Source of the DNA: Rhabdophis nuchalis
Taxonomy: Eukaryota > Chordata > Lepidosauria > Squamata > Natricidae
Reading direction: 5' to 3'
DNA length: 64,000 bases
Assembly (NCBI GenBank): GCA_039707465.1
Contig: CM077643.1
Location: forward strand, 40,850,105 to 40,914,104
This document shows positions 23,701 to 38,700 of this stretch, one piece after another. The number at the start of each line of letters is the position of its first letter. Position 1 is the stretch's first letter. The translations under genes were made by a program, and so were the position numbers. Below the pieces are notes generated by a model. The model did no database searches, was not told the origin of the DNA, and saw only the letters and a list, made by a program, of their open reading frames with translations.

Positions 23701-26700
23701 GTTGTCAGCACGCGGGGCAAGGCAAGTAATTTGCGCCCCCCAACCCGTGGATTTTAGCACTCGAGTCTCTTCCACTAGATTAGTTAAAGAAACCCTTACC
23801 CCCTAAGCACATGTATTGTTTGTTATGGAAAATACTGATGTAATTAAAGTAAAATGCATCTAAATACAAGTTTATTTTCAAACACTTTATTGAGTGCGAA
23901 CATGCATTACACATTCTCCACATTTTCAGCAGGTCTATGAATACAAATCTACAAATGTAGTAACCTATCATGGGCCATGCTATTATATGTCGTCTCACAA
24001 CCATCATATCAAGATGATATCAATATCAAGAACAAAAACTAAACATCAAAATGGAACCATACCCTGGAGATGATCCAAGACTGGGCTAGATGGAGCCAAC
24101 TTCCTCAATCCTGTACCTCTAATTGTAATTCTTTAATAGAAGTGCAAGATATCAATCTGTATATAATATACAGATTAATTTAAATTCGCCTGCTTTTAAT
24201 TAGCGCAAATTTTTCAACAACGGAATTGAAATCTACATTAAAGTCTCTCTCAATGGACAGTATTGCTAGATTACTCAGTCTTTCTTGGCTCATTGTAGAT
24301 CTCTGATATGTTTTAATTAGTTTAAGTTTTGAGAAACTTCTTTCACAACTCGCTGTAGAAACAGTGATAGTAAGAAAGATTCTTAATGTGACAACAAAGT
24401 TAGTTAAACTTTCTTGCAGCTTCCACTTATACACCCAGTGAAGCCGATCTAAAGCTGACCAGTTTGCAACCTGCTCATCAGGATTGACCTCCTTATACAA
24501 GATAATGTGGTGCCGAAGTCGAGTTATTTCGGTGAGCATAGATGCAGCATTCAATTCCGTGTACTGAGCACACGTGTGCTGAATTTGTTTCTTAATAAAA
24601 TCATCTTTTTTAGTATCCAACAATGTTTGGATTTGCAAAAAAGCAAATCGCTGGTGCAGCGTATTCATCTGCGTAGTACTTTTTTAATTTCTGCCTGAAG
24701 CTGATCAATTGCTTCCAGTTGTTCACTGCTTGTTTCCTGTATTAAGGTCAAGCCAGCATTGCAACTGTTCTCACCATCCATCTTCTTGCGTCTTCCAACT
24801 CTTCTCTCTGTAGGTATGCAATAGGTTTTGCATACCTGCAGAGCTTTCTCAGTTGCCTTTGACACTAGACTATCCCGTTTTTCATGACAAAATAAAGTCA
24901 ATGCTTTTAACTTTTGCACGCATTGATCAAGCGCAAGTCCTTCTTGCTGCAGGTAGATCTGAGTATCATTTACTTCGGTTAGTACTGGGTTCCAAAAATG
25001 CAAGAAAGAGAAAAAAACATATGCCATTATGCAAACTAAAAGACTTCCTGCATCACCCCTGGTTTCAGAGGTTTCTTCCGGCCCATCTCTCAACGCTTCC
25101 AAAGCGTCTATTATTTTCTCAGTGTGTTCAGCAAGTGTGTTCAGCTTCATGCATTGAACTCCATCTTGTGTTACACGATCGCTTTACACGAATTGGTACA
25201 TGTTTCTTAAGGATATCCCACCTGTGGGTGGAGCTTGAGAAAAATGAATACACCTTTTCCACAGTGCCAAAGAAAGTAACAGACTTTGTCCCAACACCAA
25301 CTGCATGCATCCCAGCAAGATTGAGCTAGTGATTGTTACATGGCACAAACATTGCTTTGGGATTCATATCCAAAATACGTTTTTGTACACCACTAATGTG
25401 TCCAGCCATAGTCGCAGCATTGTCGTATTCCTGGCCGTAGCAATGCTCTAGTTTAAGGCCATCAGCTTGCAACTTGTCACAAATTTGTTTTGTAATGACA
25501 TCAGTTGATTTCCCATATAACCGAATAAAGTCAATGAAAGACTCTGTCACATGGACTCCTGAATCTTCAATATGCACATATCGAATCACTTGGGACATTT
25601 GGTCAGTGTGTGAAATACCAGGAGTGCTATCAAACATTATAGCAAAATACTTGGCCTTTATGATATTTTGAAAGATGACTGTTCGAATGTGATCGCCGAG
25701 CAGGCTAATAAACTCATTTTGGCTCTGTGGAGAGAGATAGGACACAATGTAACCATCTGTGCGTTGTACTCTGTGAAGATGTTGTTTGGCAACTGGGTCA
25801 TATTTGGCGAGTAACTTGAAAGTTTCTAAGAAATTTCCACAATTACCATCTGCATTTAAATTTTCAGAGTGACCACGTAAGGGTAAGGTTTGCCTGGCTA
25901 GATACAGAACACAATCAAGTATTCTGACTAAGATTGCCTTCCATTTTTCAAATGACCTCTGTTGGGGAACCTTCCCTTCCCAGGAGTCATCCAAAATCAG
26001 GAAGGGAAAGCATTTCCAAAGAGTTCATCTTCCATCCCATCGTTTTGACAGTCACCAGGGGTAATTACTCCCGTTTTACTCATCTCTCTCTCTCTCTCTC
26101 TCTTCCCCTTTTACAGTCCCCCAAAGAGCCTTGCCAGCCTTTGCCGACTCAGCAGATTCCCAGCTCGCCAGAAACCGCCCCCCCCCCCAAAAGCTACCAT
26201 TTTAAAGGCTGATTGGGGTGGGGGGGTGGGGGGGGAGAGGACACAAACCCTGGTAACTCCCATCCACACAATCCAAAGCCAGACACAGCCTTCATTGTTG
26301 CTAGCAGTTCATCTCCCCTTCCCCGACATCCCACCCCCCAATTATAATCCCGATGCAGATCGGGGGGGGGGGGGGAAGAAACATGGCGGGAAGAGTTGTT
26401 GGAACCATCAGCTGTTTTCCCCAAGATCCGAGTTTGCAAAACGGGCTCTTCCTCCCTCCTCCCCCCCCTCCCCGCAATGCCTTCGATCCCTACGTTCAAT
26501 TGAAAAGCGCGAAGGGAAAAACCACAACACGTCTTTATTGTCAAAAGAGAGAGAAAACAAACACGGTGGGGAAGTTGTTGTTTTTTTCCTTCTTTCACCC
26601 GCTTGGAGAGCAACTGAAACGGCGCTTCGTTCCCTCCCTCCCCCTCCGATCGCAAAAACTTTTCGAAGCCCCCGAAGGACAAACAAACAAACAAATGCGG

Positions 26701-29700
26701 GGATCAAACAAACCCACCGGGACGGACACGATTCACACGAAAGGAGACGCGATCATCCCTCCCCGTGCGCGCCCCCCCAGATGTTGCGCCCGGTGCGGCC
26801 GGCCCCCCCTGCACCCCCCACGCTACGCCTCTGGACAGTTTAAACTGACAGGAGGGAAGGTCCTAAAGCTATTCCTTAATAGATACTATTAATAAAATAT
26901 TGGAAGCTATTAGGATTTTCTTTAGGTTACATTGTGAAGTGAAGTCCAGTGTTTTATGTTTGGGGTAATTTTTTTTACCAGTTTTCAGGGGAAAACTATT
27001 AAAATTAACTTAAAAGAAATACACTCACAAATTATCCCAACTTTTTTTAAAAAAATTAAAAATCATACATAGCCAGCCTTACATTGGCAATTCTGTGGTG
27101 GATAATTAGGTTTTAGCATCTTAATATGTGTGCTGCAAACCCCACAGGTAGGACAACTTGATTTTTTCCTTATTTTACTCTTTTTTGTCTATAATATTTA
27201 CAGACTGTGAATATTAGTAAAGGATCTGAAAGACATTAACTCTGAAATTGTGTGTCCAAATATGTCTGATTTTTATTATGCTAGCATGAGCCTAACTGAG
27301 ATGCAGCACATAATTTTATTTGCACCTTTTTTTAACAGGCTGTGCAGCAAGTTATTACCAACCTGTTAATTTCCCACATAGAACTTTGCTCTGAAGATTC
27401 TCCTGATATTCAGCCTTATTCTCATGAGCGGCGAATTGAAAAATGTGTTGTTCCACTTGGGAAAGAATTGACTGAAATTCAGAGTGCTTACATACGGGTG
27501 AGTTTTAAGCTGTTTTAGAATTATGAAAATGAAAGTAGAATTAACATGTAAGAGTTAGGTAAAATTTTATTCAACACTTTGTTGTACCCAAAATGGGCAC
27601 AACAGCCAATAGAGAATGGCATATTTTATTGGAGTATTCCAGCAAAAGGGTCTCAGCAGCTATAGGAGCCAAGACCCAGAATCATGCATAAATACAAAAT
27701 TTATACAGCTATGAAATTAACACCCTAAGAATAAATCATTAGTTCCTTGGCACATGTTTCTTTTGATTGGTTTCTTCTACTTTACTCTCTTTCTTCATAC
27801 ATTAATAAGCTTTCTTATCAAAAGGGGTGTGTCTTACTATTATATAAAAAGTTAGAGGTGCCTTAGGTAGCATCCTTCTAGCATGTCCTTCTGACTTGTA
27901 GCATTCTTGTTGTTAGGCAGTAGTGTCTCACCATTTGTTACACTCGTGGTAACTGCAACTTTCTGTCTCAGAAATTCTTTCAACAAACTTTCCTAATTCC
28001 AGCCTGAGTCCTTCAACTTGAAATGCAAGTTAATAATTACATTTATTTTTCATTTTGCAAAGGGAGTTCTGCTCATTGAGCCTGTTAAATAAAAACACTG
28101 AATTTACTGGTGTGTTTCTGAACTTATTTTTTCAGTAGTTTAAAACTTCGAACAGTGACATATGTAATTAAACCAGATTGACAATAGAATGCTTAACAGT
28201 TGGTGAATTATCCTGATTGGGTTTGCATTTTGCTGCAGTTTCTCATTAAAGTCACTCTAGCATGTCTGATCAAAGGTTGTGGTTTATTCTTGGAAGAATT
28301 CAGAGGCTGGCTTTGGACAGTTTTGTAATTAACTAGATGTTGAACTTAGAAGGGATATTTGGAGATCTTGTAGTTTCATTTTCTAGTTGGCCCTGTGAAG
28401 ATCACATTACAATGAGCTGTAATTATGATTGCTTTATAAATGTTTGTAATGAGCAAATCTTTAGCACTAGCCTCTAAAAATAATAATTGATTTTAGAAGG
28501 TAACGATGCATTATATTAGAGGCCAGATTTACTGTCTTCTGTAGTTATAGTCTTGGTTTTGGTTAATGCATTTAATTACTGTTTGATTATTACAAGGCTA
28601 ATTGCTTTCTTTTTATACCACTATTTGTCCTAAAGGAGCCCAGAATGGTATACAAAATATTAAAAACATCCTTCCGTGAAAAAAGTTTGAGGAGAGGAAA
28701 TAAAAAGTGAACCCCTATAAAATGAAACAATTGTACAAGGAGTAGAACAGTTATAAAGAATTAAATCGAAAGTGTTGTCCTAGTTGTTAACATGCAAGTG
28801 TCTGGAAAAACAAGCTGGTCCAACAAAAATTAAAACAAGATAGGGAACAAGTTCTATCCTCCGTAGAGAATTTTATAACTGGGAATCTGCCAAGGATTGA
28901 AAGCCTTACTTCAGGTCGGCATACAATGAGTCATAACCACCTTTGGGGCCACAACAGGACTTTTCTACCAATCTTATCCTATGGCATAAATAATGTTGGA
29001 GGCATCTTTTCAAATAATTGGGTCCTTTTTATTTATGGCTTTGTAGGTTTATGTCAAAATAATGGCGTAGACTTTTATGGTGGGCACGTGATGGGAACTA
29101 TTGAGCTTCGGGGTTTAGTGACTACTGTTAGTAAATTTTAAAGCTCAGCACTGTGCGCTGGATAAATGATTTCTGCAAGTGAGCCTTGATGGCAAAGGTC
29201 AGCTGGGTGCCACAATGTGGCTGGGCTGGGGTGTACTGAGCTGAGCTAAGGATTGGCCAAGTCCTTTCCAAGGCTGGCCATAGTGTTATGCTTCAGTTCC
29301 AGAGTTTCTTGCAGCCTCAGATCCACAGTGCCCCAAGAATCCCCAGACCTGCAGCAGTATTCTTTCCCTAATGTCTCTGTGTTTCGCTACACTGTCCCTC
29401 ATCTCTCATGCAGACTTTGCCAGGTCTTTCATCTCTCTGCGGCACTCCTCCCTCTGCTTAACATCCCACACATCTGGAGTTATGGCAGTAACCAGGAGTG
29501 CCAGGATTGGGATCATTAAGCAATGCGGTCATGTGAGATCTCGCTTTTACAAGCACATTGTTTAGCAATGGAAATTTCGGTCTCAAGTGTGGTCATAAAT
29601 TGAGGATTATCTGTATAACATTTATATCTTCTCTGCTCCGACAGCAGCCTTAAAGGGAAGGTAGACAGTATATACCATTCTGATACCTTATAATTTTCTT

Positions 29701-32700
29701 TTCAATTCCATATGTGGTCCTTCTTTCATTTCCGTGACTGGGAGCACACGGAAGCAGAACTATCAGCTAAGTCCTTAACTAAGTCCTTAACTAATGGCTA
29801 AGTCCTGTGCACCGCCCCGAGTCCCTTCGGACAGAGGGGGCGGTTAATAAGTCGAATTAAAGTAAAGTAATACTTCTCCTTCTCCCAAAAAAGAGATTGA
29901 ATCCAATTATTGTTTAGAAGTCCTTCATGAATTTATCCTATTTGCTAGAATGGATTGGGTAGATGTTTTAGATTTTAAGGAAGCAATAGCTGCATCAAAT
30001 GAAACCTTGTTTTGTTTTGTTTTAAAGCAGAAGGACTCATGGATTTCAGGATGCATAAAATTTAATTGTAGGTTGAATGCAGTCTTTAACATACCCACTC
30101 TCCCCCAATTGTGCTATCGGAAGTCAGTGACAAAATGCCTAAATTTTGTAAGTGTAATGTCAGACAATAAATGGTGACAAATTGAGAATGCTAATAGTTT
30201 GTCTTCCGGGGCTTAACACTGCCTCAAAAGTATCACTCGCTCTCACATTCTGCCCCACCATTAACACACCGACAAATATTGTTCATTTGTTCTGAGAAAG
30301 TTGCTGAATGGCCTTCTGGGGTCATGCAGACATGCAGGAAGCTGGCTTGTTTTTTCTGATTTCTCAACAACTAAAATATAAGAGATTAAATCACTTCTTG
30401 TTTCAAAACTTTGAGCTCCATTTGGTTCAACCTGCTGTGCATTTTTCTCTATGCTATGTAGAAACACTTGTGACATTCCAAAAATTTTGTCTTCTGTTTT
30501 ATGTTCAGATCTTGGAAATTTTTACTAGTCGGCTAACTAGACTCCAGGTGTTACCACGACATGAAATATCTTCTCTCACAAAGTATCAGATAATTTTAGC
30601 ACGAGATCAATTTAGGAAAAACCCCGCTTCACGTTTTGAGGTACATGTTCTCAAGAAGTATATCATTTGTTATTTTTTCCCCTATATAATCAGATTTATA
30701 ATTGGTCATATTTAAATGCACAACTGGAATGTGATGGACTGGTGCCTCTGTTTCCCATGGGGGTGGGGAGGTCTCAGGCTTTTCTCAAAATTGTTACTAC
30801 AGCCTCCTTTACTGTTTGCGGAGCCTTTTCAGGAAAACCCTAGCACTTTTTCACAGTGGCACTCAAGAATAGATAAAGTGATGTGTTTTTTTCCTGCTTT
30901 CCCCCCTTTTGGTACCTAATCAAACAGGGAGAAATTAGATTAGATTATTTTAGATTAAAATCCTTTCAGAATTAAAACAACTGTTTCAGTAGGAATCCAA
31001 GTTATTTATCATGAATACTAAAATCAAAGTATTAAAATGGAGTTGAAAAGGAGAAAACAATGTCTAAAATGATGTCCAGATTTTATTCCTTTATCCAGGA
31101 GCACCGCTGTGCATGCACAGAGATAGCACAAAATAATAGCAAATCAATTCCCATAAAATTAACACCAGAGTTCTAATTCCATTTCCACCTCTGAGGTCCT
31201 TTAATACAGGGGTCCCCAACCCCAGACTGTGGTGTGTTTGGAACCATGCTGTGGAAGTGGCAGGGGAGTGTGCGCACATGCAAAGCTGCATTTGTGAAAG
31301 TGTGCACGTGTGAAACCACCCTCCCCTGCCGCCTCTGCTGAGCCAGAAAGTTTGGGCAACACTGCTTTAATATACTTTTTTTCTGGATCTCTATTGGGTT
31401 ACAGAATTCCTTATCTGGCTCTGCAATGTCTAAGAAAAAGAGGTGCCCATACTATCTTTAAGAAAAAGGCAATGTAGCTCTGTCTTCTACTCTTTAAAAA
31501 GCCTGCCAAGTGGAATGTTTATACATTTTTGTGGAGTTTAGGTAAAGGCTTTATCCATTTATCGGAATACATTCAGATTCTTGCACTATTTGTCTCAAAA
31601 ATGGATTTTTTCCCCACTACAGTTTTCTATCCCATTTATGTAGCGTTTTAAGCCCCCTGGTCAGAACGAACATTTGTAGACGTATAAGTGCAACAATTAT
31701 ACAACCGTCTCCGAATGACAGAAAAATACGTTCCCTGATGTGCAGTGACAGAGAAATCTAATCCAGTCCTTGAGCTTTCAAAGGATCTGATTTTTTTCCC
31801 CCCAGTAAGCTTAAAATGGAATAAAAAGTGCTTAGATAGATACTCAGGCGGAAGTCTATTTTACTTTATTATTTACTTAAACTGTAGGTAGAATCACAGT
31901 AAAATTGCTGTTACAAATGAATCTGTATAACTATAATTCTGTTGCTGAAATCAGGAATGTCTTTTTTCCCCAGCGAATGCAGCAAGGTGCAATAGAGGGA
32001 GATTTTGCTCTTTGTATTAGTTTATATCATGGTTACGAACTGTTACTGCAAATGGGAATGAGATCATTGCATGCCTTCTTACGTGGAATTGTGGATGGAT
32101 CAAAAGGTAAGGAATCTGTTTTTACTCCCATTTCAACTTAATCATGGGGATTTAGATATATTATTCATGTCTATTAAAATATTCTAAAGAAATATTAGAA
32201 ATCTCTGGTTGTACTCCCGGTCTATGACTGCAATAAATTGAACTGACTAGAAATAAAACGTATTTAGACGTATGAAAGATATGGGAATAAAGCATTGTTT
32301 TCACATTTCCTAATTCATAAATTAGCTTGAAATATATTTATATGTTGTAATGCTTCTAAAGGTGTCAGAAAGTTCTCCCGCTTATATGTTTATCATTATT
32401 ATAAATGATAGAATTAAGTCTGTTTAGTTTGGAAAATAGTGTAAACACCGCAAAACCCCAAAATGTTTTTAAAGAGAAAAAATTGGCACGTGATAATGTA
32501 GAAGATCTAGATATTGACAGTGATTTCTTTTTTTTTTTGAATCAGTTCTTACAGAGGGGAAAAACATATAATTCATCCATTCTGGCAGAAGCACCATTGA
32601 CTGTCTTTGGGTATAAAAAGCTGAGACAAAATAGAAAGTACTGCTTTTTAGTTGACTTGAACCATACCCGCCAACTGATCTAAGGCCTATGGTCTTGAGG

Positions 32701-35700
32701 AAATTGAAATTCAGTAAATAAAATTAATATTTACACTTTCTCAAGTACTTTTTAATGTAAGACTGAATAAGATAGAATTAGCATAAAAAGGTCTATATCT
32801 CAAGTCTTTTGTCTGGGTCTCCTATCTTGACTTTTCTATAATTGTTCATTCCAGAGATTTTTATTTTTGATAGTAGATAGAATTGCCACCTAGCTATAAT
32901 GAAAATGGGACTGTATTAAATAGACAAGGATAGACATACATCATGAATATGAGGAATGCGTCCGTCCAACACAAACCTACTATTTTCTTTAACCTGGTTC
33001 ACCTAAGTCCATCCAAGATAGATGTTTCTCTGCATATTTTTTCTGTATAGAATATATTTTATTCTATTATCTAAAAATGTATTTGCGTGTATTGTGTGTG
33101 TGTCTGTCTTTCTATGGAGATTCTCAGAGCTGAAGCTGAATGAGAAGCGAAACGTCTTTAAAGAAAAGACAGAAAGTCCAGTTGCCTCTTAAAAAAGCAC
33201 CTTTAGGATTTTTTTGACAGTCATTTTCAAATATTTGAATTAAAACTTCATCATAATGCTGGTTACTTCATAGGACAGTGATGGCTAACCTCTTTGCCAT
33301 CACGTGCCAAAATTGGGAGGAGCGCAGGTGTGTGTGTTGTGTACGTGTGTGCCCTCCCTCCACACAGGCGTGCACAATCCCCCCTGTGCGCATGCCTCAC
33401 CCTCCCACCCCCCATCTTGCTTTTGGCATGCGATGGCACGGTGGAGCTATTTTTTGCCCTCCCCAGGCTGTAGAGGCTTTCAAGGAGCCTGGGGAGAATG
33501 AAAATGCCCCCCCCCCCTTCTTCTGGGCCCATTTTCTGACTTCCAGTTTGCGTGTTGGACCATTTTTTGCCCTCCTGAAGTCTCTGGAGGACAAAAATGG
33601 CCGAAAATGAAGGCCAAAATCAGCTGGCCAGCGCGCGCTAACGCCGCAATGCCTCACGTGCCCTAAGAAATGGCTCCACATGCCACCTGTGGCACAGGTG
33701 GCATAGGTTCCCCATCATGGTCATGGGAGAATAATTGCCAGTAGGGAGCTGGGATGAGCCAATCCTTCATTACAGGAATTCAGGCAAAAAGAGGATCAAA
33801 ACCTGTTAGGGAAACTAGTAGTGGAGTAGCTACATCAATGGCAGTTTGACTTAAAATATCTTTAACGTCCTTTCTAACTGAATTATGTTGTAGCTGCTAC
33901 AGCTATGCTATTTTTAGAGTTGGGTTTTAAATTAATTGTTTTCTTTTTAGCACGGGCTAAATTATTTAATTTTAGTGTTAACTTTTGTAGAATTTTGTAT
34001 TGTCTGTATTTTTAGATTTTTAAATTCCTGTGCGCCGCCCTGAGTCCCATTTTGGGAGATAGGGCAGGATAGAAATCTAATAAAAGTGAAAAAGTGAAAG
34101 TTATAATACTGCATTATTCTTTATCTGTGTCTGAGAGACAAGATTTATTGCAGTCATTAACCAGGACACTTATCTGTGGTGGTTTTTTTTTACTATTAAT
34201 TTTCACTGCAGATTACAAAACTGTCTAGATTGATGTGCAGTTTATGTAAGGCAGAGATGCGAAATTTAACATTTTTACATTCAACTACTTTTCTTTCTAA
34301 GGAATGACTCGAGCCAAAAATGAACTTGGACGTAATGTGGAATTCATGATGCTATACAGCCAGCTTGAAAACATGTTTTTGGATTCAACTTCATCAAATG
34401 GCAACGTCAATGAACTAGGTTGGCAATTTATCTACTCAAAATACAGCAGTGCTATTTGTTTAGCATGACAAGTGAATCTACTAAGGATTGAAGGATATGT
34501 TTAAAATACCCATAGATATTCCTGGTGAAGGCTGTCTATATAGTATGAGTATTGTGGCTAAAGGGTATACTAATTTTTTTTCCAGATATTGAAAGGTGTC
34601 TCTGTTATGTTTTAAATTTGATATCGCTCTTATTTATTTTAACAAATTTTTCCTCTGTCCCCCACCAGTCTTCTTGGCAACATTTTTGGAAGTTTTTGAT
34701 CATTGCTTTCTTCCTAGGGCTGAGAGAATATGACTGCCTCAGAGTTATCTAGCTGGCTTTATGCCTAAGGCAGGGTTAGAACTCACAACGTACCAGTCTG
34801 TAGCCTAATACTTTAACCTCTATGCCAAACTGAAGTTCTCTATCTCAAATTTACATTTGAATAAATTATAAATACTTAATTGTACAATATATCTATTTCT
34901 TCCCTTTATTCATTAAATTTATATAGCAGCCCAACTCATCCAAGAGACTCTGGGCAGGTTACAATTCTAACAGCATTTTACAATTTAGTTATACGTTCTA
35001 CATCTGAATTCTACAAATCAGCAGAACTTGAGAGGTTTCTTGGATGAGAAACAAAAGATTTTCAAGAAAAAAAAATGGAAGGTCCATTTGCCTTTTGAAA
35101 AGCACCTTCGGGACAACCATGACCTGCTATAGAATCTCCATAGACATTTATAATTCTAAAATCATAAAACAATTTAAAACAATGTCCTAAATGTGCTTTT
35201 TCAGAAGGCAACTGATTCCATTCCCCATTATCCAGTCAGAGCTGAAAAAGCTTCTTTGATGAGAAGTAAAATGTCTTCAAGGAAAAAAAACCAAGAAAGT
35301 CCAGTTTCCTCCTGAAGAAGAACCTTTGGGATAATCATGACCTGGATGACTGAGAATCTCTACAGACCTTTAGCTATACAATTTGAGATGAGCACCCTTT
35401 GAATGGTGTGAGAGTAGGAATGGATTTCTAGAGGAAATCCACAGAAAATCCATAGGAACCAGGAGCACCACTCAGGTAACTCTGAGGACACAGATAAACC
35501 TCCAAGTGCTTCAGTGACTCTAAAAGCATGCAAATTACCAGCTGTCTGCAAGTAATATAGATCCTTCCATTCCCCACTATCCAGTCAGAGCTGAAGAAGC
35601 TTCTTGGGTGAGAAATGAAATACCTTAAAGGAAAAAAACAAGGAAGTCCAGTTGCCTACTGAAAAAGCACCTTTGGGACAACCATGACCTGGATGACTGA

Positions 35701-38700
35701 GAATATCTATGGAATTTAAAACAATAAAATAATCAAAACATCTAGAAAATACATGCAACAATTATAAAATTATAAAACAATCAAGAACAATAAAATAGTC
35801 AAAGCATTCACAAAATACATAGCAACGAAGATAGTTAACCAGCTAACAGTAAAACCAAGAAGCAGGGCCTTAACATATTCCAAAACAGTGACTTCAGCAG
35901 AGTAGTCCCATCTTGTAGTTCCTGCCATTCAGCACTCTTTGACTGGGGATTTGCGGCATGCCCAATCTGCTGTATTGAATTGGATAGATAGAGACTCTTG
36001 AAATCTCTCAGCTAACTGGTAATTTTACAGGATTTTCCCTTGATAAGATTAAGGACACAATTTTGTTATATTTTGAAGGGTAACTTTTCAGAAAAGATTT
36101 TTAAAAAAGTTAAAACTGTCTGGATTTTTATATCTAAAATAAAATTTTTTGAGTTTGCAGGAACCGAAAAGACAAAGACTTTCATTTATAGCCATCCCAA
36201 ATTAAAGAAATTAGAAGATGTTGTTCTACAACATTTCAGATCCTGGAGAAAACGTCAAGGTACGTATAGGATATAACTTGACTACTAATGAAAAAGCTAC
36301 AAGTAATCAAATAGTATTGTTCAACACTCCGATTCAATTTTACGCAGGAAATCCTTTGTTGGGTTTATATTCTATACGCTTTGAATTTTAAGATTATGGA
36401 TTATTTGGTCTTTAATATTTTGCCATTTGTTTTATACTGTCCTTATTTAAAACACTCTGGCTAATATTTGGCTTACCAGTATATGCAGCTTTCAGTCCGA
36501 AACACTTTGTATCAAATTTCTCTATATACGTTCATCAAGGTGTAGTTTATTGGTTTGCTTTCTCTATTACATAGATCAGACTACATCTGAAGTCACACCT
36601 ACAGATACCAGAGTGATGATCTTCTCCTCCTTCCGTGACAGTGTTCAGGAAATTGCAGAGATGCTTAACTATCACTATCCTCTTGTGAGAGTCATGACTT
36701 TTGTAGGCCATTCTACAGGCAAAAACACGAAGGGTTTTACACAGAAGGAACAGCTTGAGGTAATGAAATGGGTGGAGGCAGGGAAACAAATTGTCCCGCA
36801 TGGTATAACGAATGTTATCCTTTGTATATTTGTAAATTATCATCCCAAACAGATTTCTGATGCCAAGGAAATGGATTTGTAATATAGCAATACCTATAGA
36901 ATGATTCTTAAATAATGCGGTATTGCGTAAAATCTAATTTCACTGCTGTAATCTCATGATATAAGTTAAATTCACCTGGATTGAATAAAACTCAGAAACA
37001 TATAACTGCCCTGCTCATAGTTATAAGCACGTGATTATTATTTGGCTGTGGGACTCTCCAGTGTTTTTCAGATGTGTAATATTGTTGCTTTTTTTCAAAT
37101 AATAGCTCGTTTCCTCTTAGTTATTTTTAATACAAAAAGTAGTTATGCTTCTTTTGAAATAAAGATGTAATGAGAAGCAGAATTTCATAGCTTTGTTTCA
37201 TATATCAGCTGCTCCTTGAGAATTTGTCTTGCTCCCAAGTGCCAGGGATGCAGAAAAACAGGGAGTGGCTTTTGAAGTTCTTCCATCACCACAGAAGAAA
37301 CCAGATGACTGTCATGTCTTTGCAGGAGCCTTCTCCAAATGGAACATGGGTTTTAAAATGTATAGCGCTCCAGTCATCTTTGACCCCTTAGCTTAGAGAA
37401 TCAGGAGAGCCTATCCGCTCTCAACATTGTCTTCCTGATTTCTGCCCTTCTCAGTGTGGGTTAGTTAGTTAAGCTTATTTTGGGACTTCTTGGGATAAAA
37501 TTAGCCTGTCGACCCTGTCTTCAAAGGACTCCAGACTTAAAGTTGCAAAGGTTGGAGACCCCTGGGTTAGAGAGTTCACACGACATACCAACGCTATAAT
37601 TACTTTTGAGTTCATTAAGAAAGCTGCATAGATTGAGTGAGAGAAGTAAATGTGTACATTATATCTGTTCTTCCTTCCTTTGGATCTTTGCGATTGTGAT
37701 GACTATCAATTACTAATGCATTATGTAGATATCAAAATGTTTTGTAATAGAACAGTATAGCAATTGATAAGGCTCCTAAATTTACTGAAAAGTTGCAACA
37801 ATTTAAACTGACTGTGTCTGTTTGCATAGGGTTATTATCTAAAAAAAACCCTCAATTGTTCCATGTACCGTATTTTTAGGACTATAAGACGCACTGGTGT
37901 ATAAGATGCACCAAGATTTCAAAGAGGTAAGTAAGAAAAAAAAGTTTTTGTCTTCCCCCAGCCCTGCTGAAGCCTGCAGAGTGCTTCTGGAGGAATGGAG
38001 GAAGGCAAAAACACCCCCATTTTGGTGAAAAATGACCAATTTTTCACAAAAATGTGATGGGGGCAGGGTTTCGGGAGGCCAAAAATGGCTGTATTCGGTA
38101 TATAAGATGCACCAACATTTCCACTCTCTTTGCGTCTTATACTCCGAAAAATATGGTAACAATGCCATTTTCGATACTTTCTCTACTTTTGAGAGGTACA
38201 TAATCCTTAGTTCTCGGTATCTCATGCATATTTCAAATTCTTTGATATCTACTGATCTCGTAATATTGCTACATGGATTTGTTTTCTTACGAACTGCTAG
38301 AATCAAGCTAAAACTTGTTTAAATTTTCCTTTAGGTAGTGAAGCATTTCCGGGAGGGCGGCTACAACACATTGGTCTCCACATGTGTAGGAGAAGAAGGC
38401 TTGGATATTGGAGAAGTAGACCTTATCATTTGTTTTGATGCTCAAAAAAGTCCGATTCGTCTTGTGCAGCGAATGGGCCGAACTGGACGCAAACGGCAAG
38501 GGCGTATTGTTGTCATTCTTTCTGAAGGAAGGGAAGAGCGAGTAAGATGAGACTCCAAACCCAACTTTTGTTCACAGCCTAACAAATTCTAGGCATAGGG
38601 ATTTTGATGTTCTATATTTTTTCAAAAAACTCCATTCAAATCCAACTAAATAAAGTTGAAGGAAAGTAATAGCTGAACTAGCAGATCCTGGCACTGTCCT

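Noticed and set aside
26194..26843. Overlapping frames of 166-205 codons in GC-rich DNA
   Set aside because: They lie in the leader of the hAT transposon on both strands, are compositionally biased and have no recognisable domain.
33118..33180. Hammerhead ribozyme suggested by GATGAGAAGCGAAAC-like text in the repeat at 33118 and 35030-35715
   Set aside because: The core letters resemble CTGATGAG...CGAAAC but an extra base breaks CTGATGA and there is no room for stem III. The other copies also lose GAAAC.
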